The position numbers and the translations under genes are program-made. Shown piece after piece: positions 36,851-48,899 of a DNA stretch of 64,000 nucleotides. Positions within the stretch are counted from its first letter, which is position 1; each line of letters begins with the position of its first letter. The stretch comes from Vigna angularis (lineage: Eukaryota > Streptophyta > Magnoliopsida > Fabales > Fabaceae). A model generated the notes under the pieces. It had not been told where the DNA came from. It was given only the letters and a program-made list of their open reading frames with translations, and ran no database searches. The stretch lies in contig NC_068971.1 of NCBI RefSeq assembly GCF_016808095.1, positions 30,977,631 to 31,041,630 on the forward strand, read 5' to 3'.

Positions 36851-38310
36851 TGAAACCGAAGGTCCTACCCTACGTCTCAACTCCATATCTTCCTAGCACC
36901 TGCTCACAAGAGACATTCCCCTAAGCTTACACCATTAAGGTGATAATTGCAAAAGAGAAAACAAACACACACAAACATATAAAGACAAAAGGGTAAGCAA
37001 ATGTACAAAAAAAATCATATATCAGATTTATAGATTTAGGCATATAACACAGATAAAACAATCAATCCTAAGTCATACAATTTTTTCCCTTTAGATTTGA
37101 CCATCCGGATACATGTATTGATGTCGCACTCTTGGGGGACCTGCCCCATATGTGGTGAAACAATTTGCCCACATCAAACAACCGCTGCATCAACTACCAC
37201 ACATTAAGGTTAATTCGTCAAACATCTATGGTCAATACATGACCATCAAACTAGGGACATCTTACTACTGTCCACGCCATACTCCACTCTTCTCTACTTG
37301 AGACTGGATGTGTATTCAAATCATCTTAATCATCCCTCATTTCGGAGCTAACCTACATCAATACATTATACAACAACACAACACAAGGATCTTTCCCATG
37401 AAATTCTGCACATTTTCTTAATTATAACTAAACTAAAAAATGCAGTTTGGTTAAATCCAATTTATTCTTTAAAATAAACAACTCGCACACATACTTAAAA
37501 CCAAACACAAAACCATCATTACCATTCACAAGACATTTATAAGCATCAAAGGACATACATAGCATCATAATACTTAACTTAAAACTAAACAAGAAATTAA
37601 AGCCAAGAAAACAACATAAAAGACCAACATAGGGTACCTAGCAATTTTCTTCTGAGATAATCGATTATCTCACCTAATAATTGATTATCCCATAAAGTTC
37701 TTTATTCTAGAATAAATCTATAACTAAAATAATCGATTATCAAGTAAATAATTGATTATCCCTATCAATTTTTCATCTTTCCTTACAACAAACTTTGATT
37801 TTTGATTTGGTTGCCTCCTAAACCAATCCAAAAGACCAAATTGGTATCCTTGACACTATAATTGATTTGAAAACATGTTTATGACCAAAGTTGAATACCA
37901 TTTTGGTCTTTTGGCCAGGAATAATATGCACCAACTCACACCAACACTCTACAAGCTCACATACTGGATTTTACACATTTCTAATCAGATTTTGGTGAAC
38001 TATGATGCTAAACAAGTCTTAAATGACCCAAAATAAAACTCCCAAACATCAGGTTTCTCCCTAAAAAAATTCCTCTAGAAATTCACCTATCAAAACCTCT
38101 AAATTAGACTCAAAAGTCATCCAAGAACTCTCACCTTTCACTACATTAAGATTCAACAACAACCCATTATTCACTCAAACTCCTCTAATCAAACCAGCAA
38201 AAACCTTTTCAAATTAACAAATAACTCTCTCCAAATTTTCTTATACTAAACCAAAAACTTCTAGACTTAAAATTCTATTATTTTACCATATCACTGAAGT
38301 ACCTGAAAAA
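36851..38310 (-). mobile_element. LTR-retrotransposon debris with paired palindromes
   Basis: Less AT-rich than its flanks and free of frames. On -, 37090-37340 resembles the less AT-rich centre of the solo LTR at 24122-26733 (around 25990-26170) in general character. It contains TAATCGATTA-type palindromes at 37658, 37678, 37730 and 37749, spaced 20 and 19 bp within pairs as in the 8.8-9.1 kb array. Borders are not defined. Confidence 0.4.
37658..37758. repeat. Second paired-palindrome array
   Basis: TAATCGATTA at 37658 and 37730; TAATTGATTA at 37678 and 37749. Two pairs, start-to-start spacing 20 and 19 bp, pairs 72 bp apart. Confidence 0.85.
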
Positions 38311-38539
38311 TACTAGAAGGGGACGGGGAGTTTGACTAGTGCTAATTGGAAAAATTCTTTTCGCAATCCTTTTGATATAACACCTAATTAAGCTCTTAAT
38401 GTATCTTATAAAAGCTTAGATGCTTGACTTAGTATAAGTTGTAAATGATAGTTGCTTTTGAAAACTTAATATAGAAGCTTAGATGTTTGACTTAATGTAA
38501 ACATTATATTTCTTTTCTTTTTTTTAAAATGGTCTATAT

Positions 38540-39261
38540 GTAAAGTAACAGTGCCACGTGTCAAGATCTATATCAATGTGAACATAGTGTTTTATATTTA
38601 ATTCAGTCTCTTCGATAATTTTATTCAATTTTGTTTTTTTTTCAAATTAAGACCAAATTTAAATTTTATATAAATATTATATTGAAATTTTTATAAAAAT
38701 TCACATTATTATTAAATAGTTTTAGAATTATTTTTAAACTAACCCTAGCTATGTTATTAAAATATAATTATTGGATTTATTTTTTCTTTTGCTACATCTA
38801 AAAAATAGGATTAAAATTAGTTTAAAAATAATGAAGAATTTTCCTTCTAATTTTAAACTAACTCTAACTTACCTTTTTTAACCAAGTCTAACCCTATTTT
38901 AAATAATCTCTAATTCTATTTTTGATAAATAATAAAAATCAAACATAAATATAATAATTATACTCTAATATTTAATAAAAAATTAAATTTTATTAAAGAT
39001 TTTAACATAACATTTACACAAAAAAATAATTTTGATCTTAGGAGAAGAACAAAATTGAACAATTTTTTTTAAAAAAAAACACAAAATACCAATGGTTTTG
39101 ACACCTCACATATATAGTTCATACACCATTAATTACTTAAACGATGTTAAAAAACATTAAATTAAACAAAATTAACAAAAATTAAAATTTGATTGAATAA
39201 AAAAACATGACCAAGTTAAAAAAACTCAACAAAAAGAAAAACTAAATTAGTATTTAAACTT
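38540..39261. mobile_element. Relative of the 23.5-27.4 kb TIR element, without LTR
   Basis: 38630-38870 aligns with 23940-24121 and then, without a break, with 26739 onward (TTTAAAAATAATGAA). The right end on - reads AAGTTTAAATACTAATTTAG, similar to the TIR, followed by TTTTGTTAATTTTGTTTAAT as in the other copy. The left TIR is unclear, so the left border is approximate. It codes for nothing. It serves as the empty-site reference for the solo LTR. Confidence 0.5.
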
Positions 39262-40343
39262 AAATTCAAAGTAAATATTTATGAAATAGCTATGTCTTGA
39301 GTGTTTTAAATATAAGAATTAATGCATCTCTTTCAAACTAATAGAGTAGGTTAATGTTTAAAGAGTTACTCAGAAATTAAAACTCCTTCCTAACACCAAT
39401 TCTATGTTACTTATAGTCTTCTAATGTCACAGTTTCTTCAAATCCTAAAAGTATCCATAACTCATTGTGGACATAATTTCATTGATATGTCCTGTTTGCT
39501 TCTCCTATTTTTGATTTTTTATTTTGAAGGACTTGTTATGATTGAATATTGAAGTAAGATCTAATTTTACTAATTACAGCACAGTCCTCAATTATACATT
39601 GTCTAATTCAATAAAAGCTAAGATATCCCCTCTAAACAACCAACTACCTGATGCGCATATACTACTTTGTATGGTACATTATTTTCTCACAAATAACTAC
39701 TAAGTAGTACTATTTTAACAAACAGAAACCACTCAAGTAGCTCAGACCTCAATAGTTCTAGTCAACTTTTTATTTATTCTAATATGCACCTTGAATTGCT
39801 GCCCCAGATGAAATGAGTGCATCCAGACAAAAGGTAATTGTAAGTATACTGACAAGAAAGGAGCATTTCTCTAATAGTAATCCAAGATTCAATACCCTAA
39901 GATTAAGACAAATTAATCCATGCCAATGAAAATAAGTGTCTTCTCCCAGAAATTAGAAATTAGTTCAAACATTGAGCACCTGAAATGTGAAAAAAATGGT
40001 AAGGATTTCACTCTCTTGCTAAAGTTTTTCCATTGTCGTCATGTTGAACTTGGAGAAGTGAACAAAATTTTTCATCCGAATATATACACAACACATTATA
40101 ATGACAATCATGTAGAGTTTAGTTCTCATCATCACTAGTTAAAGTAAAAATAATAGATACAAATTGAGATGAGAAGCTAAACAATACATCAACAACATAT
40201 TTACACATATTTGCCTGAACCTTTTTGTCGGAAAACCCCCTATAACTCCACAACACAAGGGACTTAGCTCCCACAAGCATAGAATAAAGACACTTGAACT
40301 AAGAATAATTCAGAACTCATTCCTTGGTATGTCTTCATGAGAT
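39262..40343. other. Spacer with probable 3' UTR of the BAR-domain gene
   Basis: AT-rich, no domain-bearing frame. The upper part should hold the 3' UTR of the minus-strand gene ending at 40344. Confidence 0.4.
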
Positions 40344-43300
40344 TTAGCTCCCACCTGCATCCACTGAAAAACCTCATACTCACATTTGTTTTTCATCAAT
40401 ATGAAACTGACAAGGTAATCCATAATGAGAATAACAAAGAAAAACGTTGATGCTAAACACACTTCATAGACCACATAATAGACAAAGGGTGCTTGTACTT
40501 AAACTATGTAAAATCAAGTTAAAAAATTCATGGAGCTAATTGTAAGAACTTCTGCACAAAGACTTTAAGGAGAAAAAATATGAAGAAAAAAAGGAAATTG
40601 ACTTCTCCATAAATTAAAATTAGCTTATGCAAGTTAAAAATAAAAATTTGGAGAAGATATATAAGAGAACTTGTACAAATTCGATTGGGCATATGTTAAT
40701 AACTTATGTAAAAGTCAATTTCATCCTGAAAGTTTTCTTAGAGAGTTAGTCCAAACAGACCCCATAAACATATTTGGAAAGCATATTCAATTTACATAAA
40801 TATTATTATATGAAGACAGAAAAAATATATCAAAATTTATTAAAAATTACAATAATAAGAACTACAACAAGTAGTATCTTCTTACCTTGGATTTCACTGG
40901 AGTGAGAAGCCATATCAGGTATACTAGAGACTCTCTGAGACATGGGTGTAAGTGGTGGTGACGGAGCTTTATCAACCTTTGAAACTTGGGGACTATCCAA
41001 ATACTTAGCATTAGAAACATTTAATGTCATAGCCCTCTGACCACTGGAAGGTATAGAAAAACTCCGAGAGACTATTGGTGGTGTTGGGAGTGGAGATGCT
41101 ACACTGGATATAACTGAAGAAAATTTATTAGCCACAGTAACCTCTGGATTTTTAAATACTAATGGGGCAGAGTGACCCACTCGAGAAGATTTCACTGGCT
41201 TACTACCAGGAGGTCTAGGAAGTTCATGAAGCTCACTTATCCTGGGTGAAGAAACTAGGGGAGGTGAAGCATTGGGAGATGCTTTTGGAGATGAAGGCTG
41301 TGGTACAGGTAAACGTGGAAAACCCCCCGAAATAGGTTTTACTGACAATGGTTTATTAGTCAATGGACCAGAAAAGGCTTGTATCTTTATTTTCTTAGTA
41401 TCAGAAGCATTGAAAACATCAACTTGTGGAAGTGAGATTCCATCTGCTGAAGGGCGTGGTAACTGAATGGATGTAGTATCACTATTACTTTCTTTGAGAA
41501 CAGAGTGAGCTCTATGGAAAGTCGGTTCAGACAATTTACTATCAATATCTTTCTCATTCTTTTTTTCATTTAGAGGAGAAGAATGCCACAAATTATGCAA
41601 AGATCCACTTGCACTTGTGCGGGGGGCTAAGCTACTTTTGGTTTCTTTGATGTTAACTGGTGTAGGAAGGACATATGCATTAGACTTTGCTGCAGATGAT
41701 GCTATAAGTTGTCTTACTTTTTCAGCAGGGTCAAATTTCTTTTCTGCAAGTATTGGAGCTGAATAACTGCTGACTCTACTTGAAAGTTTAAAATCCCCTT
41801 GGTTCTTGTCTATACTTGTCTGCCAGAATGCAAGTTAATAGAAGTATTAGAGGATAATCTAAGTAAAATTAAAGAATCAACCTGAACTGATGATCACTGA
41901 GGCAGTAGTTAGAACATCATAATTACATTCTAAACCTGTCTTTAAATCATTAAGAAAATAGTACATAACTTGATTTGTGATTTTTATTAGGTGATGGACT
42001 AAGGTTCTAATTGGCCTACATTTTTCCTTAGAGTTAAGATTTAAATCAGAAAGTTTCAATTAATATATCAAGGTAGTTGTGAAAAGTACCTCTGCAGTTT
42101 CTGGGGTTGAAGCTCGAACATAAGAGCGACCTGGTTCTTCCACCTAGCAATACATGGCCAATGATTATGATAAGATGAATTTATAATTCAGATTCTTAAA
42201 AAATAAGGATATTATGTTTTAAAATTGTTGCAAGGTATAGATGCTAGACACAAACAAGTATAAAATGACAAGTGCGACAAGCTCAGACAATGTTTTAAAT
42301 TAAATAAAAAAAAAGCAATTATAATTAAGTTCAATATGAACTAAGGCTTTTTAAAAACCATTCAAGTTGAGTAATACAAAATTCTCACCTCTGCTGAGTT
42401 TGGTGATGTGGAAACAATATATGGCCCTTGCTTATTTGATCTGTAGTCAAAACTCAGCTCACCGCCTTCAATGACATCAAAATCATTACTGTCATCATTA
42501 TTACCATCTTCACCAATGTCATCCTCAAGGTCACTAAATTGGTAACCAATATGTTGTCGTTCAGCAACCATCCTGACTTGTGGCTCAACCGCCTCTAGTG
42601 ATTTAAGTCCTTTCCGAAAGAAATTTAACTATATTGAAATCCGAACATGAGGAAACATGCATCAAGACTATGCAGAAAAAAGGATAAAAGATTTGAATGA
42701 GGAGAAATGTCATAGTTGAAGAAAACCTGAGCAGCATGGTGACGTGCTGCTTGTGTTAGGAGACTGCGTGATTGGCCTTGCTTGAGTGATTTTAATCGAA
42801 AGGCACATAGTGTTGCTTCTTCTTCATAGTCATCATGAGCTGCCTGCAACTGCTGTAAGGTGATACTTTCACCTTTGCCACTCTTTGACTTTCCTTTCTC
42901 TTTTTGTTGCGCAATCATGTATTCATAAACCTCTCTGCAGGCAACACAACAAATTCAGGAAACATCACATGATGCTGAGGAAAACAATAGAAGCTGTGTA
43001 AAGACAAACCTTTTCTCATCACATTGTCGCTTCATGTCCTGCATGAGGAATAGATAGCCATTGAGATGTAACAACACAATTTACAGTTCTACATTCAATA
43101 TAATTCATACACCAGCAAAGTCACTATAGTTCCAAAATCATTGACTGGTTCTATCTAGACAAGGCAATCTATATAGTGTTAAAAAGAATAAAAAATGGAC
43201 AGTTTTTAAATCTCAGTCTAGAGATTGTAAGGAAAACACAATTATGTAAAAGTCAGACTTAAAATAAGAGAGGGCAAAAACTGAAAAATACTACTTTTTC

Positions 43301-46300
43301 CTTCCTCTTTAAGTTTTGCAATACTTATATAGTCCTGCACCTTACTCAGTTCATGTTCAATCGTCATTATTAACAAGCCTCAAATCTCTTGCATACAAGT
43401 ACAATATCTAACAAATCATCCACCACCGACTAGTCAACGACAAATGCATAAAATTCATAACTTACAGTATTTTAATAGCAATAAGTCAGAAACATAAGCT
43501 TATTTTGTTTGTATACATTTTTTATACATATATAATTGATTTACTTCTACATCTATGAATATTCCACTACTTGCCTATGTCACTATCTGCTATAATATAT
43601 AATGGACTTTAGACTTTTTGTTATTCTCCGCAGTCAGCTGTTGATAACACTGTCATAAACCAGTTAAGATATGAAACCCTGCCCATTTCACTAAGCTTCA
43701 ATAATCACATTCTGTATCTGAAACCCTGCCCAATTCACTAAGCTTCAATAATCACATTCTCTATCTGAGACAGAGGGTTTCCAATGTTTTCAAATTATTT
43801 TACTGGATATATTTATTAATATCCATGATTTATGAAATCTCACTTGCTTAATAAGTTGATTTACCATGTTAATGAACTTTCAAATGTAACAAGTTTTACT
43901 GGAAGCACAGAATAATGAAAGTAACATTGGGAGAATCACACCACAAACACTAGCCATTGTAATTGGAAAGTTGGAGAGCCTACACCCTCATAAACAACAA
44001 ATACTAAAATTTCATACTTACAATTCAGGACAATTTCTCGTCCTTTACAATCAGATCCTAACATCTTACAAGTAGGTATGAATGAACTTTTTAATTGAAC
44101 CTAAAGCTTTGTGCAAATCCCTTTATATATAGCAGCTTTAAAACACATTATTAGATTTAGAGAAACATGTTTTACAGTTTTTTCACAACAATATTTTGAT
44201 GTATGCAGAACCTAACAACTTTTTAAAACATCAGTGAATCCACAAACTCCATGTGAATATATTTTAAATATGTCGTATGTGATGCATGGGTGGGTGTGAG
44301 AACAAGAAAGAGTCAGATTTACCCAACGACCAACCAGTGGATGTGTGAATAATGACACTGTCTTTGTGTTATATGGCAACAATCAATCCTCCACAAGGAG
44401 ATCTCAGTTAGGGAAAAATGTGTTATTACAACAATTTCAAAAGTTAAACACTATAAGGAGGGTACCCTTATAAATATCATGAGATTTCTTCCAGAATAGA
44501 TAATTCATTAAACAGCAAAAAAGAGATCACAACAAGAAATCATGATGTGGTTTCAACATCATATACAACGCATCTGTGTGATAAGGCAACTAACTATGCA
44601 GAGTCTCTTTAGGTAGTCACAGATATAGGGTAAAAATAAAGGGTATAGGGACCTAAAAAAGATTATCTTTTCTTCCTATCTTATGAACTTTAAGGTGTAT
44701 GAAGTGTCATTTCTTATCTCCTATTTTAATTTTAGTAGGTGGATAAAGAGTCCATTTAACTTAAGTTGATCTAGGCCAGAAGCAAACCTACGTCAAGATA
44801 ATCCTTCTTTGAAACACTTTGGTTGTGCTCTTTGATTTGTATACAAATAAAAAAAAAAGAGCATAGGGAATCATCTCTTTATTCTTTACTGTAAAAAAAA
44901 AAAAAAACATTGCCCTCTTTTTGAGAGGAAAGAAAAAGTTGAAATATGAATTGAAGAGAAAATGGAAGGAAAGAAAAAATTGAATTCTTTTTACTAAAAG
45001 TTCATTTTTTCCCATTTATTTTCTTCAACAGAACAAACAGCTTATATTATCTGTTTTTTCTCTCCTCTCACCTATACAGAAAAAAAGAGATCACAACAAA
45101 AAATCATGATGTGGTTTCAACATCATATATAACGAATCTATGTGATAAGGCAACTAACTATGCAGAGTCTCTTTAGGTAGTCACAGATATGAAACATTAC
45201 CCTCTGTTTGAGAGGAAATAAAAAGTTGAAATATAAATTGAAGAGAAAATGGAAGGAAAGAAAAAATTGAAATCTTTTTACTAAAAGTTCATTTTTTCCC
45301 CTTTATTTTCTCTTCAACAGAACAAACAGTTTATATTATCTGTTTTTTTCTCTCCTCTCACATAGATGCAGCATTAGTATAGGCCAGCAATTTGCATCCT
45401 TAGGCACCAAGAATTTAAGGGTTTGCGTGATAGTTGTTGAATGGTGTTCTATATGTAGATGGCATGGCAGTTTCTGTATTTAGTTGGTAGTTTGTACTGA
45501 GTATGTTTATGAGAGAAAGACTCTGAAAGGACTTAGATCAGTGTATTGTTCTTGTTGGACTAAAATTCTAGGTTGATCCAGAATTTCTATCAACAATTAT
45601 ACAATCTGTAGGTTCAAAATGTCAATTTAACCAAATTGAAGATTATAAACATTTGATAACCAACCACATATAGTGGTAAGGTGATGAGGTTTTAGAATCA
45701 CCCCTGTAAAGCATTATAATTTCCAAGCATTATTCCCAAAACACCATTTTCTTTTAATTGCATTCCATTCTGTGCTGATAGGAAACTTCCTTTTCCGGTA
45801 GCCATTAAAATAAAAGTGTAATGAACTAAATGAGGGAAACATGGAAAACAACGAATACAGAAGTGTGCAGTGTAGAGCCCAGTCAGGCCATTAGGTGCTT
45901 TATAATGATTGAGGAATCAGACAAAAATAAATAAATACATAAACATACCTCAACGGTTCTTAGTTCATTAAGAAGAGACTCCGATGGATTGGTTATTGTC
46001 AGTACAATGTGAGAACGCTGAGGAAAAGAAAGGATAGAATCATAGTAAACATTTTGTAAATGAACAATGCTCAAGGAGAAGCAAGAAAATAAAAAAGATT
46101 ACACCCAAATAAAGGCTCACATAGCTATCAACAAGCTTCTGAAGTTCCAGCTGCACACTTCCAAGCATCCCCAAAACTTTACCTACATACAGTTCAGAAC
46201 AAATATAGCAATGAGACTATATACATGGTTTAAATCAACTAGCAAATAGGCTAAGTAATTTGGATAGGGCAGTCATCAAATGTTTACCCACTCACCACTT

Positions 46301-47628
46301 TCTTCATCATCATTTAAGGCAGTTTTCTCCAAAAGACAAGTACCCATTTCCTGCAGCGACTCAGCAAATTCTGGAACACATAACACAATAAAGGATATGC
46401 AACCAACTTCACTATTTTTAAGGCAGTAAAACTCGTCTAAAGAACAAACTAGACAACTCTTTTTCAAAATGATCAGTAAATATGATAAAGTGAATAGCCT
46501 TGAAAAGATAATACGTCCTATAGTGGAGACCATGACATTTTCAAATACCTCACAATACTTGAAATGTTGTCACAACAACAATGTCAATAAGAATAAGAAG
46601 GCATGATGAGGGCAGGTGTGCCAGTTCAGCACTATAAGTTATTTCCCTATTTTAGAATTGGACAGCAATGCTAAACTTCATGGATTAATAAATTTCGCTA
46701 ACAGAAAGACGTAAGTAGAAGAAATAAGAAATGTAATCTGATCATTAGAATGTAAATTACAGACAGATGATACATTATACACCTATGCTAAGTGACTCCC
46801 TACTGAGTCAGCAAAAAAAGAAATCCTTACTCAAAAGCTAATTCTATCACAGAGAAACTAAACAAGAATACAAATAAAAATGAAAAAAAAGCGTATTCTC
46901 TAATACGAATAGCGCAGAAAACAAGCATCTAAAATTGTTGGAGACTTTATATATGACAAGAAAATGAAACGTGTGTGTGTGTGTGTGCACTTTTACTTTG
47001 TGACCTAAATGCACAACCAATTCAAAAGCTTGGAATACATTAGAAGTGCGAAGACTAATGTTTACCGTAAGCACTGTTTTGTGTAGCAGCAGCTGCAGAA
47101 AGCAGGCTATCATAGCAATCTCTCATATCTTGCATGTCCTGAAAAAAGAGAAAAAAACCCTTACGACACTACAACGAGCAAGCCAGAGGCACGAGATCGT
47201 TCAACATTTTTCACAAAATCACCATTATCACACACTTTTTCCACACCCAAAACTTGTAACTACTACTAGTACTACGAGAAAACGAATTAAAGCCAGCACT
47301 AAAAGAACCAATTTCCCATCGGAAAAACACACTGTCCACGTGCCATCTCGAGAACAAAACCCCCCGCGTTCCGTCATTGACAACAACCGATCATCGTTGC
47401 GAGAAAACACGACAATTGCAAAAGGCAGATAACAAGGCGCAACGAAGAAATTATTTATTTATTCGATAATGATAATATTAAGGTTGAAAAATCAAAGTAG
47501 AGTGGGAGAAGAACCTTGGCAGCAAGAGCGAGTTCGTCGAACTTCACGGTGGGGTGAAAGTCCCTTTTATCCTTGGAAACGGTCTTGTGAAGTGCAATTT
47601 TCTTCAACTTGCTGAGCGAAGACTTCAT
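40344..47628 (-). CDS. BAR-domain, Pro/Ser-rich protein of At2g33490 type, 11 exons
   Basis: Exons on -: 47628-47515, 47138-47066, 46370-46296, 46182-46121, 46017-45949, 43038-43010, 42934-42727, 42628-42389, 42143-42090, 41819-40886 and, less surely, 40363-40344. All introns are GT..AG and phases fit; total 1878 nt, 625 residues, near the 623 I recall for Arabidopsis At2g33490. The N-terminus MKSSLSKLKKIALHK and the helical region to about residue 235 (ELRTVEDMKRQCDEKREVYE, LQQLQAAHDDYEEEATL, AARHHAAQLNFFRKGLKSLE) form an AH/BAR-type membrane-curving dimer domain. An acidic linker (DLEDDIGEDGNNDDSND) and a disordered Pro/Ser-rich tail (SPLPTPPIVSRSFS) follow. Annotations often call the family hydroxyproline-rich glycoprotein, but there is no signal peptide, so a cytoplasmic membrane-shaping role is more likely. 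Intron 5 is 2.9 kb and contains repeats. Confidence 0.9.
43673..43766. repeat. Two 47-bp tandem copies in intron 5 of the BAR gene
   Basis: 43673-43719 and 43720-43766, starting GAAACCCTGCCCA, differ at two positions. Confidence 0.95.
44513..45369. repeat. Tandem segmental duplication inside intron 5 of the BAR gene
   Basis: Copy 1 is 44513-45076, copy 2 is 45077-45369. The first ~114 bp (44513-44626 vs 45077-45190) and the last ~170 bp (44907-45079 vs 45193-45369) match closely; about 280 bp in the middle of copy 1 have no counterpart. Either copy 2 lost the middle or copy 1 gained it after duplication. Confidence 0.88.
46971..46988. repeat. (GT)n microsatellite in intron 2 of the BAR gene
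   Basis: Nine GT units. Confidence 0.9.
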
Positions 47629-48547
47629 TTTGCACCCTAGGAGGGAAGAAGGGGGAAAGAGGGTTTGTGTTGTGTTTGTGCTTTGGTGAGAATTGGGGAA
47701 GAATCCTAAGGGTGAAAGAGAGAATAAAAGTGTGGGAATGGATCAAGGAGAGTGAAAGACATTGAAGTAGAAGAGGGAAGGTGGGTCAAAAGAAGGGAAG
47801 AAGGAAAGGGAAGAGAGGCAGATCAGACAGCCAGAGAGAGAGATGCGAAATAAGGAAACGAGAGACGCATCAGTCCAACGTCACGCCCCTAAGCCTAAGC
47901 CCAGAACCCCGCACGTTTCCACACCTCACTACACGTGTGTATGCTGCTCGCAAAATTACTCTCCTCATTTATATTTTTCTAAAGCTACAATTTCATTTTT
48001 CCACTTTTTTAAACTATTATCCACTTTTAAGGAATGTTCAATTTTCTATCTAATTTATATTTTTCAAATTTCTAACCTTTTTTAAAATAATTGACTGATG
48101 TTCTTAGCTTTAATCAAGTATTTAATTCGTCTCTAAATTAGTTTTTTGTTGTAACTTCTTAATCAACTATAGTCACACTTGGAATCTGTAATAATAGTAA
48201 GTTTAGTATTTATATGCTTTTCACAATAAATTTTCGATACAGGAAAATTTAGTGTGAAAAGTTTTCAGGACATATTGTAATTATTTTTATAATTAATAAG
48301 TATTATTAAAATGTTTCATTATCATAAGAAATAATCCATCATTAAATTAAATGACGCCATAAGGAAATGAAAATAACACGTACGTGAAAGAAACATTACA
48401 CGCTCACATGTCAAATAGAGTCATCAACTATAAAATAAAGTACATCATATTACACATGTAATGAGATACACTTGCCATACGAGTAAGTTTTCAAATATAA
48501 TATACTAATGTTACATTACAGTATTAAATATGCAAACTAAACCCATA

Positions 48548-48608
<61 letters not shown>

Positions 48609-48899
48609 CTGTATCACTTCGTACCGTTAAATTTTAAAAATATTAGTATATGAAATTAAAAAAAAACAATTTTCTTTTATTAGAAATCGTATTCACAAAC
48701 ATCAGTTTATTATATGTTATAAGTAGTCGGATTTTCATGTTATAAGATGTGGTGTTTTATGATGTAGATATTTTTATCAATCATATGTCGAATGTATTAT
48801 GACAAATATTATGACGTACATTATCTTTTTAAAAAAAATTATTATTACATTTGACATCCAATCCATTTACATTTAATTTTCTATATTATCATCTTATAT
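47629..48899. other. 5' UTR/promoter of the BAR gene and intergenic spacer
   Basis: 47629-47860 is purine-rich on + (pyrimidine-rich on -), as expected of the leader and core promoter of the minus-strand gene; no clear TATA box was found. ACACGTGT near 47931-47938 contains a CACGTG G-box core, a common light/ABA-related plant element, about 300 bp before the ATG. The rest is AT-rich with a (TA)n run at 48552-48606. Confidence 0.5.
48552..48606. repeat. (TA)n microsatellite
   Basis: About 27 TA units, 300 bp before the CACTA element. Confidence 0.95.
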
